A DNA stretch of 64,000 nt, from the NCBI GenBank assembly GCA_964429005.1, contig CAYSAJ010000001.1, positions 100,307 through 164,306 of the forward strand, written 5' to 3'. The stretch is from JACRBE01 sp964429005 (lineage in GTDB: Bacteria; Chlamydiota; Chlamydiia; Chlamydiales; JACRBE01). Shown in pieces: positions 59,023 through 64,000 of this stretch. Both the position numbers and the translations under genes were made by a program. Each line of letters begins with the position of its first letter. Within the stretch, counting starts at the first letter, position 1. A model generated the notes under the pieces. That model was not told where the DNA came from. It saw nothing but the letters and a program-made list of their open reading frames with translations, and searched no databases.

Positions 59023-59828
59023 TTGATTTTGCTGTTATCATTTTCTTTTCGATCCTCATTGGTTCTATTCTCCACTGGGGCGCAAAATTTGCTGGTTTTT
59101 TCACCCCTCCGACAGGCTTTGTTACAAGCAAAAGAGAAAAAGTTTTAGGGGTCTTGTATTTGATTGCTTTTTTCCTAGCCTATTCATTTTTTCCTTCGAT
59201 TTTTTACCAAATCATTTTTCTACTAGGGCTCGCAAGTAACCCTGTTATTGGGTTTTCCATCACTTCTTTTTTATCACTTCTTATTTTGAGCGTGATGACT
59301 CTGATTTCCTATTTTTCATTAAACAAGGAAGAAAAAAGCGCTTGGTTTGAACCTAAAGATATCCTCACAAGCTTACTCTCTTATGCCCTTGCCTTCCCGA
59401 GTGTTACTTTAATCTCTCAGGCCCTCACACTATTCATTTATGTTGCTTTTGGAACGATGGGGGAAGATCAAGTCGCCGTCCGTTACTTAAAGCTTGCAAT
59501 CAGCAACCCCCCTTCCGTCTACTTCATTATCGCTTCTCTCTGTCTTTTTGCTCCGATCATTGAAGAGATCCTTTTTAGGGGGTTTTTGCATCGTATCCTC
59601 AGGGGTGTTTTTTCTTTTTGGCCAGCAGCTTTTATCTCATCTCTTCTTTTTTCAGCTGTTCATTTTTCCCTCTCTCAAGGGTATGGCAACATTCCTCTGC
59701 TCGGCTCGCTAGTAGTTCTTTCTCTTTATCTTTCTTACCTCTATGAAAGACAAAAACGAATTATTCCCTGCATTCTTTTACACTCGATCTTCAACTTAAT
59801 TAGCGCGATCCATATTATGAATATGTAA
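59019..59828 (+). CDS. CPBP-family intramembrane metalloprotease
   Basis: 269 residues with about seven transmembrane helices. CPBP (Abi/Rce1) motifs: EEILFRGFLHRIL (about 181-193; EExxxR), and FSAVHFSLSQG (about 212; His), plus the terminal CILLHSIFNL. Such proteases cleave prenylated or other membrane substrates; the target here is unknown. Its ATG overlaps the lipoprotein stop (ATGA), so translation is coupled. Confidence 0.85.
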   Translation: MIDFAVIIFFSILIGSILHWGAKFAGFFTPPTGFVTSKREKVLGVLYLIAFFLAYSFFPSIFYQIIFLLGLASNPVIGFSITSFLSLLILSVMTLISYFSLNKEEKSAWFEPKDILTSLLSYALAFPSVTLISQALTLFIYVAFGTMGEDQVAVRYLKLAISNPPSVYFIIASLCLFAPIIEEILFRGFLHRILRGVFSFWPAAFISSLLFSAVHFSLSQGYGNIPLLGSLVVLSLYLSYLYERQKRIIPCILLHSIFNLISAIHIMNM

Positions 59829-59843
59829 CAGGGGGAAGTAAAA

Positions 59844-61025
59844 ATGAGGATTCTGCTAGCAGGACTTAGTCTTATTACTTGCATTACTAGTTTTGCTGCC
59901 GATAGTTTTCTACCACCCCTTACTCAATCGAACCACTCTTTTTCTTTTGCGCTTCTATCAGAAATCAAAGAGGATAATTTTGTTTGTAGCCCTTACTCGC
60001 TTCAGTCTTCTTTGTATATGCTATACATGGGTAGTGAGGGGCTGACTGAATACGAAATCCAAAAAACGCTATTTCTTCCCCTTTCAAAAAATAAACTTCC
60101 CGATATGTATCGCAAATCACTCCAGTCCCTTTTGCATCCCTATCAAATCAAAGATAAAAAATGCCTTTATTTAAGCAGCTCTATTTGGACTGATAAACGC
60201 TTTAACGCTCTTCCAGTTTATCGCTATCTCATTCAAAAAAACTTCTTCGGCTCGATAGAAACCTTTGACAGCAAGAATTTGAGTTCGACTCTTCCCCTCA
60301 TCAATGATTGGGTCAGTCAACAAACCGATCATAAAGTGAGCCATTTTCTATCTGAAAGAGATCTCTCTGCGGCTCTGCAGATGATCCTTTTGAGTACAGG
60401 ATATATGAAATGCAACTGGAAGAGTCCATTTCCTAAAGATTTAACCTATCTTGAAAAATTTTATCATAACGAAAATCTCCTTTCGACAACCCACCTCCCC
60501 ATGATGCATCAAACGCTTCAAGCGGATTACTATGAAAATGATGCTCTCCAAGTTGTTTCTCTTCCGATACAGTCTGCTTCGTCACTATCCCTGATTTGCG
60601 TTGTATCAAAAGGGCTCTCTTTAAATTTTAGCTGCAGCGACCTTGATCAATTTTTAAAAAACAAAACTCAAGCTCTTGTTGAAGTGACCCTCCCCCTCAT
60701 TGAACTTTCCGAGCGTTTTGACATGAAAAAATTTCTGATGAAAATGGGAATGATCAAACCCTTTACTCAACAAGCCAATTTTTCCCAGATCACAGGAAAA
60801 GATGAGATCCTTCTCTCTGCTGTTTTTCATGAAAGTTATTTTTCTCTGCAGGAAGAAGGAATAGATCCTTCTTTAAATTCAGGAGCCTCTTTGAATTTAA
60901 AATCGATTATGATAAAACCTGATAAAGTATTTAAAGCGAACAAGCCCTTTCTTTTTTTCGTCTTCGATAGCGAGCAGGAATATATATTATTTATGGGGAG
61001 ATATAAGACCCCCATAGACTCATAG
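59844..61025 (+). CDS. Serpin-family protein with signal peptide
   Basis: 393 residues. Signal peptide about 1-19 (MRILLAGLSLITCITSFAA). Serpin landmarks in order: NFVCSPYSLQSSLYMLYMGSEG (about 50), LINDWVSQQTDHKVSHFL, MILLSTGYMKCNWKSPF, VEVTLPLIELSERFDMKKFL, FHESYFSLQEEGIDPSLNSG (hinge, about 330-349), and the C-terminal KPFLFFVFDSEQEYILFMGRY. Length fits the family (350-400). The hinge is normally EEGTEAAAAT; here it contains Asp, Pro and bulky residues, so loop insertion and protease inhibition are doubtful. Preceded by AGGGGGAAG. Export to periplasm or outer surface predicted. Confidence 0.88.
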   Translation: MRILLAGLSLITCITSFAADSFLPPLTQSNHSFSFALLSEIKEDNFVCSPYSLQSSLYMLYMGSEGLTEYEIQKTLFLPLSKNKLPDMYRKSLQSLLHPYQIKDKKCLYLSSSIWTDKRFNALPVYRYLIQKNFFGSIETFDSKNLSSTLPLINDWVSQQTDHKVSHFLSERDLSAALQMILLSTGYMKCNWKSPFPKDLTYLEKFYHNENLLSTTHLPMMHQTLQADYYENDALQVVSLPIQSASSLSLICVVSKGLSLNFSCSDLDQFLKNKTQALVEVTLPLIELSERFDMKKFLMKMGMIKPFTQQANFSQITGKDEILLSAVFHESYFSLQEEGIDPSLNSGASLNLKSIMIKPDKVFKANKPFLFFVFDSEQEYILFMGRYKTPIDS

Positions 61026-61045
61026 TTTATTTTTTTGAGGAAGGA

Positions 61046-61801
61046 TTGGACCCAAAATTTTTTATCTCCAGCTATGCATCTTCGAACATAGGTCTTGTTC
61101 GTACGACGAACGAAGACTTTTTTGCACAAATGCATAGTGAACGTTTCTTTGCCATCGCCGATGGGATAGGAGGTCATAACGCGGGAGAAGTAGCTGCAAA
61201 AGAAACTGTAGAGTTTTTATGTAGAGAAATGCAACTCCTCCATCCTCTTCTTCAAACTCTTGAACACCACGAAAAAGCGGTAGACCATTTTGACCAACTT
61301 ATTGATAACGTCAACGAACGAATTCTATCTTTAGGTGAAAAGCACAAACAACTCGAAGGAATGGGAACGACTCTTTGCTTCACCTATTTTTTTGATAAAT
61401 ATCTTCTTTATAGCCATGTTGGTGATAGCCGCCTCTATCGCTTCAGAGAAGGAGAACTTGAGCAGCTAACAAGCGACCATTCTATCGAGAATATCACAAA
61501 AAAACGTCCCCATTTATCACCAGCAAAAAATATTTCTAAAAAAAGTCTTATCCAAGCGATCGGAACCCACCGTCATATTGAGCCCGACATTGGTATTGAA
61601 CCTCTTTGTAGGAATGATGTATACTTTCTCTGCTCAGATGGACTTAGTGACTTTGTGTCACATCAAGAAATTCTTTCAATTTTAAAGAAAAACCAGTCCA
61701 TCGATGCTACCACCGAGGAGCTCATAGAAAGAGCCATTTACCGCGGCGGTAAAGACAATATAACAGTCTTGATGATGAAAGTTCATGATTTACCTCGATA
61801 A
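61046..61801 (+). CDS. PP2C-type Ser/Thr phosphatase
   Basis: 251 residues from a TTG at 61046, five bases after GAGG; this start keeps the full family N-terminus NIGLVRTTNEDFF. Metal and phosphate residues: Arg/Asn/Glu/Asp in VRTTNEDF, ADGIGGHNAGEVAA (about 31), SHVGDSRLYRF (about 112), LCSDGLSDF (about 194) and DNITVLMM at the end. Probably the counterpart of chlamydial CT259 (from memory), which opposes Hanks-type kinases. Confidence 0.9.
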   Translation: MDPKFFISSYASSNIGLVRTTNEDFFAQMHSERFFAIADGIGGHNAGEVAAKETVEFLCREMQLLHPLLQTLEHHEKAVDHFDQLIDNVNERILSLGEKHKQLEGMGTTLCFTYFFDKYLLYSHVGDSRLYRFREGELEQLTSDHSIENITKKRPHLSPAKNISKKSLIQAIGTHRHIEPDIGIEPLCRNDVYFLCSDGLSDFVSHQEILSILKKNQSIDATTEELIERAIYRGGKDNITVLMMKVHDLPR

Positions 61802-62894
61802 TAATGCAACGACTGCACTGGCTCCAGAAGTGGCTGAGGAAATGCTTAAAGAGTTTTCTTTAACCCCACTCAACCCTTCTTCCTACCACCGGCAGGGTCA
61901 GCTCGCAAAGTCTCTTTTACTCGGCGCAAGAAGTCAAATCGGAGATTTCTTCGGACTACCCCATTCTCAAATACTTTTCACTTCCAGTGCAACAGAAGGG
62001 CTTTCATGGCTGATTCATCACTTCACCCAAAAGCCTATCCACATCATCTCATCAAATATCGAACACTCCGCTGTCTATCAGCCCCTTTTAGCTCTTTCTA
62101 ATACGCATAAAGTCACTTTTCTGCCGGTTGGAGAGAAGGGGCACATTGAGATCAACGACCTTGCTAAGGCAATCTCCCCTGAAACTGGACTGATCATCCT
62201 TGGAGCTGTAAACAGTGAAACGGGGGTGATAAACCCCATTCTAGAAATAGCTTCAATAGCTGAGAAGCACAACATCCCACTTGTGGTTGACGGAGTAGCA
62301 CTCCTTGGGAAAGAAAAGCTTTTTATCCATGCAGGCGTAACGGCCATAGTGTTTTCAGCTCACAAAATGCATGGACCCAAAGGAATCGGCTGCATTGCTT
62401 TGGCAAAGCATCTAAAACTATCCCCCCTTTATTTGGGTGGGGGACAAGAGTATGGCCTTCGAAGTGGCACTGAAAACCTAGGAGGAATCCTGGGTTTTGC
62501 TAGAGCTATTCAACTAGTAGATGGAAACGAAGAGGTCTTTTCCTTGCGCATGAAAGAGCTCAGAGATCACTTTGAAAGTGAGCTTAAAGCTGCCATTCCA
62601 AATATCGAAATCAACGGAACAGGGCCTCGCGCGGTCAATGTCTCTAATTTGTACTTTCCCCAGGTAGATGCGGAAACTTTGCTTATAGCTCTCGATCAAG
62701 CAGGGATCTGCGCTTCTCATGGATCAGCCTGTTCTTCCGGCTCTCTTGAGCCTTCTCGGATACTACTGAATATGGGGTATCCTCGCAAAAGAGCTAAGCA
62801 CTCTGTAAGGTTTTCTCTAAGCCGTATGACAACCAGGGAAGAGCTTGAAAAGGCCCTTGAAATCCTTCAATCTCTGCTCCGAAAATTTTCTTAA
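61785..62894 (+). CDS. Cysteine desulfurase, NifS/IscS-like
   Basis: 369 residues, PLP enzyme of aminotransferase class V. N-terminal MIYLDNNATTALAPEV, TSSATEGLSWL, ISSNIEHSAVYQPLL (about 84), PLP Lys in FSAHKMHGPKGIGC (about 190), and the catalytic Cys in SHGSACSSGSLEPSRIL (about 312). Supplies sulfur for Fe-S clusters or thiolation. It overlaps the phosphatase gene by 17 bases, the CT259-CT258 order of C. trachomatis. No scaffold gene (iscU) follows. Confidence 0.93.
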   Translation: MIYLDNNATTALAPEVAEEMLKEFSLTPLNPSSYHRQGQLAKSLLLGARSQIGDFFGLPHSQILFTSSATEGLSWLIHHFTQKPIHIISSNIEHSAVYQPLLALSNTHKVTFLPVGEKGHIEINDLAKAISPETGLIILGAVNSETGVINPILEIASIAEKHNIPLVVDGVALLGKEKLFIHAGVTAIVFSAHKMHGPKGIGCIALAKHLKLSPLYLGGGQEYGLRSGTENLGGILGFARAIQLVDGNEEVFSLRMKELRDHFESELKAAIPNIEINGTGPRAVNVSNLYFPQVDAETLLIALDQAGICASHGSACSSGSLEPSRILLNMGYPRKRAKHSVRFSLSRMTTREELEKALEILQSLLRKFS

Positions 62895-63027
62895 AAGAAG
62901 CTTCTCTTCCTATCTAGTTGATTATCTACAACATAGATTCTTTTCTAGACTCAGTCTTTGAGCCTAGAGCATCATCAACACCACCAGCTATTCTTGTTTA
63001 AGTCTTTAAGGGAATTTATTTATTTGT

Positions 63028-63081
63028 TTAATTAAACTATTTTTTATTATAAAATAGATTAATAAAAAATAGTTTAATTAA
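63028..63081. repeat. Perfect 22-base inverted repeat over a promoter
   Basis: Left arm 63028-63049, 10-base spacer, right arm 63060-63081, perfectly complementary by hand count and nearly all A/T. A candidate promoter (TTGTTT at 63024, 18-base spacer, TATAAA at 63048) overlaps it, and the ATG of the next gene is 12 bases beyond. Confidence 0.8.
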
Positions 63082-63092
63082 TAGGTAATAAT

Positions 63093-63332
63093 ATGCGAGT
63101 CTATCATAACCCTCCCACTGCCTCAGAAAGAGTTGCTATGGCAGGCGATGCTGTAGCTCTGGGGGCTAGAGCAACTTCCCTTCGGATTGTATCCATAATT
63201 TTAGGGATAATTGGAGTTTGTATAATCCCGATTACTGGTCTACTTGCTCTTTTAGGTCGAGCAACCCACATTAGAGCTCTATACCATCCCTACATTCTGA
63301 ATTTTTTAATCATACGGCATGCAGTAACTTAG
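63093..63332 (+). CDS. Small Inc-like membrane protein (79 aa)
   Basis: 79 residues. A polar start (MRVYHNPPTASERVAMAGDA) is followed by one long hydrophobic region with a break at Pro (about 32-56, IVSIILGIIGVCIIPITGLLALLG), a bilobed hairpin typical of inclusion-membrane proteins. The ribosome binding site is weak (AATAGG). The upstream 22-base inverted repeat suggests regulated expression. No family recognised. Confidence 0.5.
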   Translation: MRVYHNPPTASERVAMAGDAVALGARATSLRIVSIILGIIGVCIIPITGLLALLGRATHIRALYHPYILNFLIIRHAVT

Positions 63333-63392
63333 AAAATGTCAGTATTGCGAAATAGTTTTTATAATTTTAAATTAATTTATAAAATTGAATTA

Positions 63393-63422
63393 TTGAAATT
63401 ATTCAAATTATTATGCTATATT
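63393..63422 (+). promoter_or_regulatory. Promoter of the 63455 gene
   Basis: TTGAAA, 18-base spacer, TATATT, 32 bases before the ATG at 63455. Confidence 0.5.
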
Positions 63423-63454
63423 AGTTTGAGATAATTTATCAAGAGGAAATAATT

Positions 63455-64000
63455 ATGAAACCAGTATGCGATTATTGTCATTTGCCTTTCGCATCTGCAG
63501 ACGATGCAGCTGATGTGACCGATCTATCTACCGGTTTTACTCGATTTAAAAAGTCTTGCATGCCCTGTATTTACCTAAAAATTTCAGACCCTCGATTTAT
63601 ACCTTCTGAAGAAGATACCAGAGCAGAACTCGATCGAAGGGGTTTTACTCCCATAGCTGGAGCTGGAGCTGGAGCTGGAGCCGGCGCCCTACGAGTTTCT
63701 GCAGCAACAGGGGTCGTAGCAGGAAAGATCTTTATTCCCTCTTCTAGACCTTTAATCGTTCCTTTTGAGCCGATCTGGCGAATCGTCTGTAGAAGCTCCT
63801 GCCTTCCTCATAGAGAAGAAGATATCGTTCTCGAAAGGCTATCAAAGTATGGCTGCTTTAATTTATGCCTAAATTTTATTTTTGATCCCGTCCGTGGAGA
63901 TTGGTGGGCTTCTAAATGCGATACATCGGCCCTGATGACCCTAGCGAGCCGGCTCATCTTAGCTGGGCATTCAAACGAATGCGCTCACCTGCTTACTAGG
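63455..64000 (+). CDS. Cys-rich hypothetical protein, cut by window edge
   Basis: 182 codons open to the right edge; too incomplete for a length. AAGAGG precedes the ATG at 63455. The N-terminus has CDYC (4-8) and CMPC (about 37-40), a zinc-ribbon or treble-clef-like CxxC-x28-CxxC arrangement. A Gly/Ala run of eleven residues (GCT-GGA repeats, 63657-63690) follows at about 69-79. The rest contains more Cys and His (CRSSCLPH, KYGCFNLCLNF, HSNECAHLL), possibly a second zinc unit. No family recognised; isolated and Gly/Ala-linked like other effector candidates here. Confidence 0.6.
   Translation, partial: MKPVCDYCHLPFASADDAADVTDLSTGFTRFKKSCMPCIYLKISDPRFIPSEEDTRAELDRRGFTPIAGAGAGAGAGALRVSAATGVVAGKIFIPSSRPLIVPFEPIWRIVCRSSCLPHREEDIVLERLSKYGCFNLCLNFIFDPVRGDWWASKCDTSALMTLASRLILAGHSNECAHLLTR

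Noticed and set aside
1..64000. CRISPR arrays, rRNA, tRNA, insertion sequences
   Set aside because: No regularly spaced repeats, tRNA-like T-arms in plausible context, rRNA signatures or transposase motifs were recognised by eye.

Overview
The window is a piece of chromosome from a chlamydia-related bacterium (phylum Chlamydiota, most likely one of the amoeba- or arthropod-associated 'environmental' families rather than Chlamydiaceae; I cannot fix the family from sequence alone). Evidence: a type III secretion chaperone with near-signature similarity to chlamydial Slc1, the two-subunit gyrase/tmk/holB/dciA cluster, yidC-dnaA, ybeY followed by a CNNM/CBS protein, nusB-murB, and a Chlamydia/Verrucomicrobia-type small basic protein. 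DNA is AT-rich, intergenic regions more so. Many small membrane proteins resemble inclusion-membrane (Inc-like) proteins. No rRNA, tRNA, CRISPR array or insertion sequence was recognised.

Layout. 1-7500: 3' end of rnr, two tandem DUF502 membrane proteins, a small-protein/ybeY/CNNM operon and a DUF3604-type protein whose metal-binding residues look lost. 7600-10340: lineage-specific hypothetical genes around an AT-rich 0.5 kb gap. 10450-17235: PHP phosphoesterase, murB, nusB, a DnaQ-type exonuclease, a two-transmembrane class III adenylate cyclase, an amino acid permease and a YchJ protein. 17400-19230: three tandem paralogues sharing an ARAAL[SA]PIAAL core, two with poly-cysteine tails and duplicated terminators. 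19232-26150 (minus): holB, tmk, gyrA, gyrB, dciA. 26340-34250: small outer-membrane-like protein, a 936-residue putative effector, typA, a hypothetical gene, and an ankyrin/SET-domain protein. 34313-39330: xylose module (MFS sugar symporter, xylA, convergent xylB of the eukaryote-like XYLB type) plus a cyclase-family hydrolase. 39332-41387: small membrane proteins and an SDR with an N-terminal signal/anchor. 41485-49545: an eight-gene, fully overlapping classical menaquinone operon (ubiE-menF-menD-menH-menB-menA-menC-menE). 49737-55724: TPR protein, yidC, dnaA. 55949-58100: a pair of membrane paralogues beside slc1. 58351-62894: lipoprotein, CPBP protease, a serpin, PP2C phosphatase and a NifS-type desulfurase, an order that recalls the CT253-CT259 region of C. 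trachomatis. 63028-64000: a long perfect inverted repeat, a small Inc-like gene and a truncated cysteine-rich gene.

Functionally the window mixes housekeeping (replication, cell wall, translation, quinone synthesis) with host-interaction candidates: SET/ankyrin protein, serpin, Inc-like families, T3SS chaperone. The points I consider most worth following are the tandem poly-Cys family, the degenerate DUF3604 enzyme, the SET/ankyrin protein, the serpin, the eukaryote-like xylulokinase within a xylose module, and the inverted repeats overlapping promoters of small membrane genes. Function statements rest on motif recognition by eye; no database search was run, and C. trachomatis locus numbers are from memory.
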